Below are positions 9,395 through 18,569 of a stretch of DNA of 64,000 nt, piece by piece. Position numbers and translations under genes: made by a program. A model generated the notes under the pieces. That model was given only the letters and a program-made list of their open reading frames with translations. It searched no databases and was not told the origin of the DNA. The DNA is taken from the NCBI GenBank assembly GCA_003021725.1, contig PXRA01000076.1, positions 52,749 through 116,748 on the forward strand. Reading direction: 5' to 3'. Each line of letters opens with the position of its first letter. Positions within the stretch are counted from its first letter, which is position 1. Source of the stretch: Halobacteriales archaeon QH_8_64_26 (GTDB taxonomy: Archaea; Halobacteriota; Halobacteria; Halobacteriales; Halococcaceae).

Positions 9395-10336
9395 TCAGAG
9401 GGCCAGACGGTCAGCGACCGCTTCGAGCGCGTCGAGACCGTGAACTTCGCCCTCGATCGCCGGGATCGTCGTGAGGTCGAAGTCGGGGAACCGCTCTTCG
9501 ACCTCGGCGACGCGCCGTTCGTGGGTATCGCGCTGGCGACGACAGCGGTCGCAGCTCTCGTCGATATCGTCGAGCACGCGATTGACGACGAGGGAGTCGG
9601 CTGGGACCGAAAAGTCCGCGAGCGAGTCGAGCAGGCGGTCGGTCTCTGCGATCGCCATCGCCTTGGGAATCAACACGACCCGGAATTCAGTACAACTCGG
9701 ATCGCGAAGCAGTTCGCGCACCCGCTCCATCCGCGTCTTCACCGCCTCGAACTCGTCCCCGTCCTCCCCACTGCGGCCCATCGCGTAGGCCGCGGGGCCG
9801 AAGACCATGCTGCGTGCGGAGTCGGCCATCCGTCGGACCTGTCCGCGCACCCCCATCGCCGTCTCGATCGTCTCGCTCACCACGCTTGGCAGGTCGAGCA
9901 GCCGGAGGGTATGGCCCGTCGGTGCGGTATCGAAGATCACGTACTCGAAGCGATCACTATCGACGTACTCGACGAAGGCATCCAGCGCGGCGACCTCGTC
10001 GCTGCCGGGCGCGGCCCCCGCAGCGAACAGCGAGTCGACGTCCTCCGGATCGAGGCGGATGCCGACCTCGCGGAGTTCCTCGGACAGCGCGGCGAACAGT
10101 TGGCGGTAGCGCTCGACGCCCCTCTCGGGGTCGACCTCGGTCGCGAAAAGGTTCTCGGTGATCTCGGTGGGTTCGGTGCGGACGTCCTGCTCGAAGGAAT
10201 CGGCAAGCGAGTGGGCCGGATCGGTCGAGACGACGAGGGTCTCCCGGCCCGCACGCGCGAGTTTCAATCCGGTTGCGGCTGTACAGGTGGTCTTGCCGAC
10301 GCCGCCCTTACCGCCGTAGAGCACGTATTCGGTCAC
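9395..10336 (-). CDS. ArsA/Get3-family ATPase
   Basis: 313 residues. The deviant P-loop GGKGGVGKTT is at 8-17, switch I DPAHSLADSF and switch II IFDTAPTGHTLRLL follow, and a CxxC pair occurs in ESCDRCRRQRD near residue 265. This is the single-domain ArsA/TRC40/Get3 architecture. It could deliver tail-anchored membrane proteins, or energise arsenite export; no arsB or arsR lies nearby, so the Get3-like role is more likely (inference). I chose GTG 10336 (VTEYVLYGGKGG) because upstream residues are low-complexity leader. It is divergent from msrA. Confidence 0.85.
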   Translation of the reverse strand: MTEYVLYGGKGGVGKTTCTAATGLKLARAGRETLVVSTDPAHSLADSFEQDVRTEPTEITENLFATEVDPERGVERYRQLFAALSEELREVGIRLDPEDVDSLFAAGAAPGSDEVAALDAFVEYVDSDRFEYVIFDTAPTGHTLRLLDLPSVVSETIETAMGVRGQVRRMADSARSMVFGPAAYAMGRSGEDGDEFEAVKTRMERVRELLRDPSCTEFRVVLIPKAMAIAETDRLLDSLADFSVPADSLVVNRVLDDIDESCDRCRRQRDTHERRVAEVEERFPDFDLTTIPAIEGEVHGLDALEAVADRLAL

Positions 10337-10511
10337 GGCGTCGCTTAGTAGGGGAGCCCCAAACCGGTTGAGGTCGGAGAACGTCGGCGGGGGGCGATCG
10401 GACGGTACCGAGTGTGTGGCGTTCGCGATCGAGTGTGACACGCCCGGGACCGGTGGGGGAAAGACTCCCCGAGGACGGACACCGGTTAAGTTCGCGGAGC
10501 GCATAGAAAGA

Positions 10512-11054
10512 ATGATGAGCGAAACCGAGACGGCGACGGTCGGCGGCGGTTGTTTCTGGTGTGTCGAGGCGGCCTTCGAGGAGATCGAGGGCGTCCAGGA
10601 CGTTACCTCGGGCTATGCCGGTGGCGATACCGAGAACCCGACCTACAGGGAGGTCTGTTCGGGCACGACCGGCCACGCCGAGGTCGTTCAGGTCGAGTAC
10701 GACTCAGACGAACTGGCCTACAAGGACGTCTTAGAGGTCTTCTTTACCGTTCACGACCCGACGACCCGCGACCGGGAGGGCCCGGACGTCGGCTCGCAGT
10801 ACCGGTCAGCGATCTACTACCACGACGAGGCCCAGCGCGAGACGGTAGAACAGTTCATCGAGGAACTCGAAGCAGAAGGTGCCTACGACGATCAGATCGT
10901 CACGGAGGTCGAACGCTTAACGGAGTTCTACGCGGCCGAGGAGAAACATCAGAACTACTTCGCAAAGAACCCGGAGCAGCCGTACTGCACGGTGAACATC
11001 ACGCCGAAAGTAAAGAAGGTCAGGGAGAAGTTCGCCGGCCAGGCAGCCGACTGA
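10512..11054 (+). CDS. msrA: Peptide methionine-(S)-sulfoxide reductase
   Basis: 180 residues. The catalytic motif GGGCFWCVEAAF is near residue 12, followed by GYAGGDTENPTYREVCSGTTGHAE and the C-terminal AEEKHQNYF typical of MsrA. It repairs methionine-S-sulfoxide in oxidised proteins, using thioredoxin. A TTAAGT element lies 21-26 bases before ATG 10512, consistent with a leaderless transcript; the second Met codon at 10515 is equally possible. Together with the peroxiredoxin it forms a small oxidative-stress neighbourhood, though the genes are not co-transcribed. Confidence 0.94.
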   Translation: MMSETETATVGGGCFWCVEAAFEEIEGVQDVTSGYAGGDTENPTYREVCSGTTGHAEVVQVEYDSDELAYKDVLEVFFTVHDPTTRDREGPDVGSQYRSAIYYHDEAQRETVEQFIEELEAEGAYDDQIVTEVERLTEFYAAEEKHQNYFAKNPEQPYCTVNITPKVKKVREKFAGQAAD

Positions 11055-11168
11055 GCGAGCTTCGAACTCGATTTCGGGAGATCATATCATTGATTTTATG
11101 CTTAGCAGGGGCGCGGCGAATCTTCAGTCGCCATAATTACATGAGAACCGTAGATCACTCGAAGTCGG

Positions 11169-11746
11169 ATGTCCCGAACGATCAAACTCACTGAGGGAGG
11201 AACGCGAAAAACTCGTTGCCGAAATCGATCCCGAGTTCCCTAAATACACCACCCAGGTCATGAATACGGCTAACCAGAATGCACAGGGTGCTCGTCCACT
11301 ATTTGTCGGTCAAATGAGTGAAATTATCGAAGAATACAACAAAAGAATACCCAGACGGTGATTTCGAGGACTGACGAGAGTTCTACTACAGGGAGTATGA
11401 CGGTGAAGAACGGATCGAAACGGCGAGTGAGAAGGTGTTCGAAATGGTCATAAAGATACGAGAAGCAACAGAAGAGATCGATGAAGAAATCGTACATCGG
11501 TGGATAGAAGACCTCGTTCTCTACAAGACCTATACCGGGCTCGGAAGAAACGAAGAAGCCATCTTCGAGAAACTGTCCGAAGAGTACGGAACAGAGTACT
11601 ACCGTAGCACCCCTGAGGAAGAGTTGAGAGGAACCGGTGGGTATCTAAAAGACCAGTCGGTCTCGATCAAGCCAGAGACATACAGACGAAAAGGGCGACT
11701 ACGAGAGGACATTCAAGCACCTATCGTATACTACGAAGAGTATTAA
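11169..11746 (+). pseudogene. Broken MjaI-family type II restriction endonuclease
   Basis: Three frames together give one protein. It starts MSRTIKL at ATG 11169; after a one-base shift near 11200 it reads EEREKLVAEIDPEFPKYTTQ, then NTANQNAQGARPLFVGQMSE. A second shift near 11345 leads into YPDGDFED, an in-frame TGA near 11374 follows where Trp is expected, and the rest continues to TAA at 11746 (IEDLVLYKTYTGL...). The NxANxxAQGxRPxxVGQMSE block is what I associate with MjaI-type endonucleases, which cut CTAG. The next gene is a CTAG methylase, so this is the nuclease half of an R-M pair. The region is more AT-rich than its surroundings. With two shifts and a stop it cannot make an active enzyme. 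Confidence 0.65.
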
Positions 11747-11858
11747 AAACAAATGGCTCGCTCAAGCTGCATCCCGACGAGCTGGATGCCTCTATGAATC
11801 GGTGATCGTACTGCGGCGTTGCGAAGGGTGTAATGGACTCGGTTAAGAACAACTGACA

Positions 11859-12962
11859 ATGGAAACTGACCATCGCATCGTAGTGGACGATTCACGCGAG
11901 ATGAATGACGTTGAGGACGATTCCGTCGAACTCGTCGTCACCTCTCCACCATACCCGATGATCGAAATGTGGGATAGTCTTTTCGAGCAACTCGATCCTG
12001 AGATCCACGCTCAGTTGAATGCAGGCGATGGACAAGCCGCATTCGAATCGATGCACAGAGAACTCGATACGGTCTGGAGCGAGCTGAGTCGCGTGCTCGT
12101 TGATGGCGGTATCGCTTGTATCAATATCGGTGATGCAACCCGGAAGGTCGAAGACAGTTTTCGTGTCTATCAGAATCACTCACGCATCACCAACGCGTTC
12201 GAGCGACTCGGATTCGAACCATTGCCCGAACTACTGTGGCGAAAACCCGTCAACTCCGCAGCGAAATTCATGGGCAGTGGGATGCTCCCGCCGAACGCCT
12301 ACGTTACCCTCGAACACGAATACATACTCGCCTTTCGAAACGGAAAGAGCCGACGGGAATTCGAGCCGGGAGCCGAGCGTAGGTACAACTCTGCATATTT
12401 TTGGGAAGAGCGTAATAAATGGTTCTCGGATGTCTGGGAAGACATCAGGGGTGAACTACAGAACCTCGATCGAGGCGAGCTGCGCGACCGGTCGGCCGCC
12501 TATCCCTTCGAGGTTCCCTACCGACTCGTCTGTATGTACAGCGTCTACGGTGACACCGTTTTGGACCCGTTCTGGGGGACCGGTACGAGTAGTCTCGCGG
12601 CGATGGTCGCCGGCCGGAACTCGATCGGTTATGAAATTGAGGACGAATTCACCCGAGTATTCGACGATCGAGTCCGAAGCGTGGCTGAATTTTCGGAGAA
12701 CGTTATTCAGCAACGATTAGAGGCACACCGTGATTTCGTTGAACAGAAGGTCGATTCGGGACAGAGCTTCAATTACGAGGCTGAGAACTACGATTTCCCA
12801 GTGACGACGAAGCAGGAGAAGCCGCTCAAATTCTATGCTTTGCAGGACATCAGGGAAGCGGAAGACGGATATCGAGCCACTCACGAGGCCGTTGAGGGTG
12901 AGCGATTCACTATCGGTAGAAATTCGCAACCAAGCCGGGCAGCTTCGTTATCCGATTTCTGA
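11859..12962 (+). CDS. zim: Zim-type CTAG-specific N4-cytosine DNA methyltransferase
   Basis: 367 residues of a beta-class aminomethyltransferase. The catalytic TSPPY (28-32, extended as [12 protein letters not shown]) precedes the AdoMet-binding DPFWGTGTS (236-244). The [12 protein letters not shown] stretch is characteristic of the archaeal CTAG methylases M.MjaI, M.MthZI and Zim. It protects CTAG sites by N4-methylcytosine. The gene is intact, but its codon use is more AT-rich than that of neighbours. It follows the dead MjaI-like nuclease by about 110 bases and precedes a truncated second copy. With the nuclease gone it acts as an orphan methylase, as zim does in other haloarchaea. Confidence 0.88.
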   Translation: METDHRIVVDDSREMNDVEDDSVELVVTSPPYPMIEMWDSLFEQLDPEIHAQLNAGDGQAAFESMHRELDTVWSELSRVLVDGGIACINIGDATRKVEDSFRVYQNHSRITNAFERLGFEPLPELLWRKPVNSAAKFMGSGMLPPNAYVTLEHEYILAFRNGKSRREFEPGAERRYNSAYFWEERNKWFSDVWEDIRGELQNLDRGELRDRSAAYPFEVPYRLVCMYSVYGDTVLDPFWGTGTSSLAAMVAGRNSIGYEIEDEFTRVFDDRVRSVAEFSENVIQQRLEAHRDFVEQKVDSGQSFNYEAENYDFPVTTKQEKPLKFYALQDIREAEDGYRATHEAVEGERFTIGRNSQPSRAASLSDF

Positions 12963-13013
12963 AAGCTTTTACAGTGATATAGGCACAGCTCGACGCAACC
13001 TATGAGGAGAAAC

Positions 13014-13832
13014 GGGTGCCGTCCTTGGTGGGATCGCCTGTATCAACGTCGGCGACGCGACCCGGAAACTCGCGGATAGTTTTCGCGTCTATCAGAACCA
13101 CTCGCGCATCACCGATGCATTCGAGGATCTCGGGTCCGAGCCGTTGCCCGAGTTGCTCTGGCGGAAACCGACGAACTCCGCGGCGGAGTTCATGGGCAGT
13201 GGGATGCTCCCGCCGAACGCCTACGTCACCCTCGAACACGAGTACGTACTCCTCTTCCGGAACGGGAAGCGCTCACGCGAATTCGAGCCCGGCTCCGAGC
13301 GCCGCTACGAGTCCGCGTACTTCTGTGAGGAACGAAACGAGTGGTTCTCCGATCTTTGGGAGGGAGTCAGGGGCGAACTCCGGGCGCTTGCGGGCGACGA
13401 GTCGTGCGACCGGTCGGCCGCCTACCCCTTTGAGATCCCCTACCGGCTTACCTGTATGTACAGCGTCTACGGCGACACGGTGCTCGATCCCTTCTGGAGG
13501 ACCGGGACGGGCAGTCTCGCGACGATGGTCGCCGGCCGGAACTCGACGCCGAGTTCGTCCGGGCCTTCGACGAGCGCGTTCGAAACGTCCCCGAATTCTC
13601 GCGGAACGTTCTCCGGCAGCGACTAGTGGACCACCGGGCGTTCGTACGGGAGGAAGTCGAGTCGGGAGAGGGGTTCGCCTACGACGCGGAGTACTACGAC
13701 GTTCCGGTCACGACCAGACGAGAGCAGTCGCTTCGGTTCTACTCCGTCCACGACGTCGAGGTGATCGAAGGAGGATATCGAGCCGTTCACGAACCAGCCG
13801 TTAGCGAAGAGAGACCAATCGGAGAGAATTAG
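13014..13832 (+). pseudogene. Truncated second copy of the CTAG methyltransferase
   Basis: From about 13014 the sequence matches residue ~80 onward of the intact methylase ([12 protein letters not shown], then [35 protein letters not shown]). The N-terminal 80 residues with catalytic TSPPY are missing. In the AdoMet motif DPFWGTG is changed to DPFWRTG. Near 13545 a deletion removes the equivalent of IGYEIE and shifts the frame; the remainder ([15 protein letters not shown], then DHRAFVREEVESG) continues to TAG at 13832. Unlike the intact gene this copy has the GC-rich codon use of the host genome, which suggests that it is the older resident copy. Confidence 0.8.
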
Positions 13833-13868
13833 GAGCAAGATCAGACCTCATCGTCCGGTTGCTGAACG

Positions 13869-13985
13869 CTACAGGTCTTCGGGAAGCGTCCGGCCGTTGT
13901 CGAGCAGTTCCGTACCGAATGTGAGGAGGCGGATCGATCGGGTCACGACGGCGACGAGTACACTGGTATCTAGGAAGACTCTCAT
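13869..13985 (-). pseudogene. Internally deleted VapC (PIN-domain) toxin
   Basis: A 38-codon frame reads MRVFLDTSVLVAVVT, the start of a PIN domain with its first catalytic Asp (D6), and jumps directly to RSIRLLTFGTELLDNG and a C-terminal EDL. The central ~90 residues with the other acidic active-site residues of a normal ~135-residue VapC are gone. Its ATG overlaps the antitoxin TGA by four bases (ATGA), the normal vapBC arrangement. It cannot be an active RNase. Confidence 0.65.
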
Positions 13986-14128
13986 ATCCGCTCGCGCGTC
14001 TCGCGTACGGCCTCGACTGAGTCGACATCGACATCGATCGATAAGTCGGCGAGGGCATCCCCGAGTGACTGATTGTCATCGTCGTCGGATCGAAGGTACT
14101 CCGCGAAGTCGTCCGCTATGAGGCTCAT
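13982..14128 (-). CDS. Small VapB-like antitoxin
   Basis: A 48-residue acidic protein (MSLIADDFAEYL...) that ends in a four-base overlap with the truncated PIN gene. Upstream in-frame codons extend to 14206, but they overlap the region between it and the type IIG gene and look like leader. The position, size and coupling fit an antitoxin; no DNA-binding motif is obvious in this length, so it may itself be an N-terminally shortened remnant. With its toxin deleted it has no clear role. Confidence 0.5.
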   Translation of the reverse strand: MSLIADDFAEYLRSDDDDNQSLGDALADLSIDVDVDSVEAVRETRERI

Positions 14129-14225
14129 GCCCCCTCGTTCGTCTTGCTCGGGCAAAAACCCGATCTCTCTCGACTTCGGGTTCGGCTCGGTGAACCGCTC
14201 GCTCACCGCGTTCGCTCGCGGATGC

Positions 14226-17200
14226 TCATTCGCCGACCGCCTCCTCCACGATTTCGATTTCCTCGTCGGTCAGTCCGTACAACTCGTAAACAATCTCGTC
14301 GATCAGGTCGTCGGTGCGCTCGATCTTCGCGTCTAACTCCGCGGCGCGCTCGGTGGCATCCCCATAGCGCTCCATGCCGTCGCGAACGTCGTCCAGTTTC
14401 GGCAGCGTGAGCGCTTCGAGTCGGTCCACAAGCGAATTCGTCTTCGTCGCCGTCTCGCGAAAGCCCGCGAAGCCGCCGGCCTCCTCGACGGCGTAGGGGA
14501 CGAACGCAGCGACGAGCGCGGCCTGTGCGTCCTTGAGGTCGGCCACGCGCAGCGCGGGTTCGAGGTCGGTCTCGACCACGACGGAGCCGACCCGGAGGTT
14601 CTCGCGCGTCTCGGTCGTCTCGGTCAGGATGCTGTCGGCGATGCCCGAGATGGGCATCGAAGAGAGGTCGGCGAGGGTTCGACCGTCGCCGTAGTTGGTG
14701 AGGTAGTCGGGAAGGTCTAAATTGATTGCCTCTTTTTGCTTTTCCAGAACATATCTCTGTTCAGCGTTATTGGCAACTTCTTCCGGTACCAGATCTGGAA
14801 TCTTTAATTGTGATATGAGCGCTGGTTTGTAGGCTCGGAATCCTCCCCGCTTTGGAGGGGAGATGCCCCTGTAAATGGCCTGTAAGAGTGTAGAATTGAG
14901 GATACCAAGCAGTCCATAGTAGCTTTCCTCCAAGTCAGATTTCAGCCGAATAGCTTTGACTTTCGTGTTGAAGAAATATTCTTCTCCTACATTGATGGTA
15001 AAATTGTTTGCATCAGAGATGTCTGGTGAGAGTATTTTGGGATTACGATATAATTCCCGTTCCCGCTCTCTCTCCAGTTCGTACCACCTTCTACCCTTGC
15101 TCCCCACAGAAGGACGACTTTCTAATTCGGAACGGCTCTGTTCAAGATATCGCCACGTCTCTTCAAATTCCTGCTTAAGTCTGCCCTCCGGTATCGGTGA
15201 GTCGTTTCTATATGGATATATGCAGTAGAGAGTTGTGGTCGGCGAAGAATATCGCTTGATATCTTTTCCTTTGAGGAACGGGACCAGCAGCTCCTCGTCT
15301 AATCCCTCCGCTGTGTCTTCGTCAATAACGAAAATATCATTGAGGCCAGTCTTGATGCCCTCAGAAATGTGTGTGGAATATTCTTTCAGTGAATGAAACC
15401 TGTCTGGAATTGTAGAGATTACTTGTGCAATACCCGGAGGAATAAGCGGCCAAGCTTCAGCAGACAGTTCATGATACGCGATAGTGTAGGATGGTACGGA
15501 TTCTAAATTTTGTAAAGGCATGTCCTCTGAATCGGGAGTGTAAACTGTGAACTGTTCATTTTGAGAGGAGGCAGAAATTGAAAGGATACACACGTAATTA
15601 GTAGCACCGTCAAACACTTGTATATTTGATAGGTTTATTAATTCTCGGATGGAATAGTTCTGGTTCTGGCTGAGGACCTCTCGAAGACCAGTACCATAAT
15701 CACGGCGAGCAAACATTACTGGCTGTATGAACGATAGAGCACCACGACAAACCGATAGCGACCGTTCGGTAAACAAGCAATATAAGTCCCATTTGCCGGT
15801 AGATGACTCGTACGCTATATCGAAATAATCCTTTAGCGCCGCTGATACGTCCTTCGTGCCAACATACGGCGGATTTCCAATCACCGAGTCGAACCCACTC
15901 CGTTCCGACTTCGATCCATCCCTATCGTAGAACACCTCTGGGAATTCTAATTTCCAGTGAAGGAAGTCCTGTTTAGCGGCGAGTGACTGTGCGGTATCGA
16001 ACCACTCCGCTTCCTCCGCTTCAGCCCAGTCCGAATCGTCCTCCAGCGCCCCCGCCATCCGTTCGTACGCGCCGCCGGGAACGGAAAGCCCGAAGTCCTC
16101 GGCGGTTCGCACGTTCGCCATCGCCACCAGCCGCCGTCTGAGGTCGTCCTGCTCTATCTCGCGGTACTTGCGCTCCATGCGCTTCACGTCGTCTACGTCC
16201 TCGTTGTCGATCGCCAGGAACTCCCGATAGATCTCCATCAGGCGCTCGATGGTGCCCTCCCGGGTCGCGCCGAAGGTCGCGAGCGAAGACTGCTCGCCGT
16301 CGCCATGGGTGCCGTCGGTGCCCTCGTTGCTGCCGCTACCGGAAGCGTCCGATTCGAGTTCCTCGATGTCTTCGATGTCGCTCCCGACCAGCGAGTTGCC
16401 CGTCTTGAAGTGATGATCGAGAAAGGCGAGCGGGCGGTCGGCCGCCAAGGTCTCTAACCACATCGATAGCTTCGCCAGCTCCACGGCCATCCCGTTGAGG
16501 TCGACGCCGTAGATACACTCCTTTGCGATCTCCCGGCGGACGTACTGCTCGTCCCAGTAGTACCCGAGCTCGGCATCGATCTCCCGCACCTCGCCCATGA
16601 CTTCCTCGGCGAGAAAGCCCGTCGCCGTCGTCAGGAAGTGGCCGCTCCCCATCGCCGGGTCGAGGATATCGAGATCGGTCACCCGACGGAGAAAGGGTCC
16701 CAGGTACTCCTGGGTGCCGCGCTCGAAACCCTGGTCCAGGAGGTCCTCGCGGATCTCCTCGACCAGCGGCCCGACCGTCTCCTCGACGATATAGGTCACC
16801 ACGTAATCGGGCGTGTAGTACGCGCCGGTCGCCTTGCGCTCGCCGTCGTCGTTGACGACATACAGTCCGCCCTCGGGCACCGTTTCGATCGCGTCGACGA
16901 CGCTCACCTCGGTCGCCGGCTCCCAGACCTGGCTACCGTCGTCGGCGACCGCGGCATATTCCTCCGGCGCGATACGGAACTGGTGTTCGAGCAGACCCTC
17001 GTAGACGCTGCCGAGATGCCGGGTATCGAGATCGCCGTAGTCGGCGAGGACGTAGCGCCCCTCCTCGTTGCGCACCGTCGAGAGCCGGTAGATCACCTCC
17101 GCTAGGTAGCGGTTGCTGACCTGATGCTCGTCCAGGAAGGCGTGCTGCTCCCGATCGAAGAGCCCACCATTATAAGGCGGGATGCCGAGCGACGCCTCGC

Positions 17201-18284
17201 CCTCGTCGACGAGCCCGAAGAGATTATCCAGCCGGCTCCACATCCTTGTCGAGAACTCGCTGAACTCCTCGTCGAACCCCGTACCGGTCTCGCCGACGGC
17301 CTCGTGAATCTCCGAGCGTAGCGTATCGAGGCTGAACTCCTGGTCGTACTCCGCGGTAGCCTCGGGACCGTCGGGATCGATGAGGCCGCGTGACTCCGCA
17401 TACAGCACGAACATCAGCCGGTAGAGCAGTACGAGGGACTGTTCTTTGAGTTCGTCGAGCGCCGCCTCGTCGGCGGGATCGATCCCCAAGTCGTTCGTTT
17501 CGAGGAAGCCACGGCCAAGCACCCGTAGGGCGGTGAAGACGTTGTCGTGGAGGTCCTCGCCGAGTTCCTGGGAAGCGGTCTCGCTTTCGGCCCACACCGT
17601 ATCGAGGAAGGTCTCGCCCGCGGACTCGCGGAACGCGGCCGGTCGGAAGAAGGCGTAGAAGTACTTGAACGCCTCCAGGTCACCGCGTTCGAGTAGCTCC
17701 GGTAGGTCGACCTCGTAGTAGGTCTGGGTCTCGTAATCCTTCGTGCCGTACAAGCGCCACTTGCGGCCGTTCGTGAGGATTCCCCACTGGACACTCCCAG
17801 GTGTGCGCTCCAGGTAGTGTTTGATCTGGTGGGATGCGTTCCGGTACTGGCGCTGCTCGCTGAATTGTTCGGTGAAGTCGGCATCCCACTGCTTGGCTTC
17901 GACGAGCCCGACGCTGCCCGCAAAGAGGTCCGTCGTGTCGTCGCTCGATAGGTACACCTCGGCGGCGTCCCGTCGAGCGGCGTCGTCCTCGAAGAGCAAG
18001 GCGTCGACGTAGCCACCACCCTCCGGCAGCGTCGTCTCGACCTGCGTGCCGAACCCGAGGATAGTGAGTACCTCATCGATCCAGTTGTCGATAAGCGGGT
18101 CCTCGTTGTACCCCGCTACCAGACTCCCTTCGTCCGCGTATAGCGACCGCAGTTCCCCCATCGCCTCGCGGGCCGCCTCCTCGCAGTCCCACTCCTCTCG
18201 ATCCTCCAGTCGCTCGTCCAGATAGTGACTCGAAAAGAGGTTCGAGTTGAGATACGGGCGTTCGGCAAGCGTCGCCTGACTCAT
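14226..18284 (-). CDS. Type IIG restriction-modification enzyme (Eco57I-like), nuclease + N6-adenine methyltransferase + TRD
   Basis: 1352 residues. The N-terminus has a PD-(D/E)xK-like signature (D94 in YVDALLF, E129-A-K131 in GLVEAKQW). A helical linker follows, then the gamma-class adenine methylase with AdoMet motif LDPAMGSGHF (541-550) and catalytic NPPY (804-807). Residues ~800-1200 form the target-recognition region with KILSPDIS, NTKVKAIRL and a C-terminal coiled coil. This region (about 14,720-15,930) is strikingly AT-rich: 22/60 G+C in the line at 15001 against 37/60 at 17101. It should cut and methylate adenine at an unknown site. It diverges from an SNF2 helicase operon at 18570 and may work with it. 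Confidence 0.85.
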   Translation of the reverse strand: MSQATLAERPYLNSNLFSSHYLDERLEDREEWDCEEAAREAMGELRSLYADEGSLVAGYNEDPLIDNWIDEVLTILGFGTQVETTLPEGGGYVDALLFEDDAARRDAAEVYLSSDDTTDLFAGSVGLVEAKQWDADFTEQFSEQRQYRNASHQIKHYLERTPGSVQWGILTNGRKWRLYGTKDYETQTYYEVDLPELLERGDLEAFKYFYAFFRPAAFRESAGETFLDTVWAESETASQELGEDLHDNVFTALRVLGRGFLETNDLGIDPADEAALDELKEQSLVLLYRLMFVLYAESRGLIDPDGPEATAEYDQEFSLDTLRSEIHEAVGETGTGFDEEFSEFSTRMWSRLDNLFGLVDEGEASLGIPPYNGGLFDREQHAFLDEHQVSNRYLAEVIYRLSTVRNEEGRYVLADYGDLDTRHLGSVYEGLLEHQFRIAPEEYAAVADDGSQVWEPATEVSVVDAIETVPEGGLYVVNDDGERKATGAYYTPDYVVTYIVEETVGPLVEEIREDLLDQGFERGTQEYLGPFLRRVTDLDILDPAMGSGHFLTTATGFLAEEVMGEVREIDAELGYYWDEQYVRREIAKECIYGVDLNGMAVELAKLSMWLETLAADRPLAFLDHHFKTGNSLVGSDIEDIEELESDASGSGSNEGTDGTHGDGEQSSLATFGATREGTIERLMEIYREFLAIDNEDVDDVKRMERKYREIEQDDLRRRLVAMANVRTAEDFGLSVPGGAYERMAGALEDDSDWAEAEEAEWFDTAQSLAAKQDFLHWKLEFPEVFYDRDGSKSERSGFDSVIGNPPYVGTKDVSAALKDYFDIAYESSTGKWDLYCLFTERSLSVCRGALSFIQPVMFARRDYGTGLREVLSQNQNYSIRELINLSNIQVFDGATNYVCILSISASSQNEQFTVYTPDSEDMPLQNLESVPSYTIAYHELSAEAWPLIPPGIAQVISTIPDRFHSLKEYSTHISEGIKTGLNDIFVIDEDTAEGLDEELLVPFLKGKDIKRYSSPTTTLYCIYPYRNDSPIPEGRLKQEFEETWRYLEQSRSELESRPSVGSKGRRWYELERERERELYRNPKILSPDISDANNFTINVGEEYFFNTKVKAIRLKSDLEESYYGLLGILNSTLLQAIYRGISPPKRGGFRAYKPALISQLKIPDLVPEEVANNAEQRYVLEKQKEAINLDLPDYLTNYGDGRTLADLSSMPISGIADSILTETTETRENLRVGSVVVETDLEPALRVADLKDAQAALVAAFVPYAVEEAGGFAGFRETATKTNSLVDRLEALTLPKLDDVRDGMERYGDATERAAELDAKIERTDDLIDEIVYELYGLTDEEIEIVEEAVGE

Positions 18285-18569
18285 ATCGATATACTACATC
18301 GCTTCCCGGCAGTAGTATAGAGGTGACGGAGAGGAGGTTCGGCCGAAAGCCCGAACCACGCTGATCCGCCACGCAGGGAGCCCATCCCCTTCCGAAGCGG
18401 TAGGCCGAACTCGGATCGTCAAAGGACACCGACCGCCGACCGACTCACCAACCCGGCGACAGGCATCACAGCCGTTTCGTCCAGCGGTCGATAATCGGTC
18501 GGTTCGACTCGTTGAGAGGACGGTGCTCCGAAATACCTATTAGCACGGCTTAGTAGTTCCTGACAACGT
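18285..18569. promoter_or_regulatory. Divergent promoter region between type IIG gene and helicase operon
   Basis: The 285 bases hold no gene. On the minus strand TCTATACTAC lies about 31-40 bases before the type IIG ATG. On the plus strand AATACCTATTA lies about 28-38 bases before the helicase ATG. The shared region suggests coordinated expression of the two arms of the cassette. Confidence 0.4.

Noticed and set aside
11435-11746. Independent 103-residue gene
   Set aside because: It starts at a GTG within the coding sense of the broken restriction enzyme and continues the same protein from upstream.
12211-12230. GATTCGAACC resembling a tRNA T-loop
   Set aside because: It codes for FEP in the methylase, and no acceptor or anticodon stem surrounds it.
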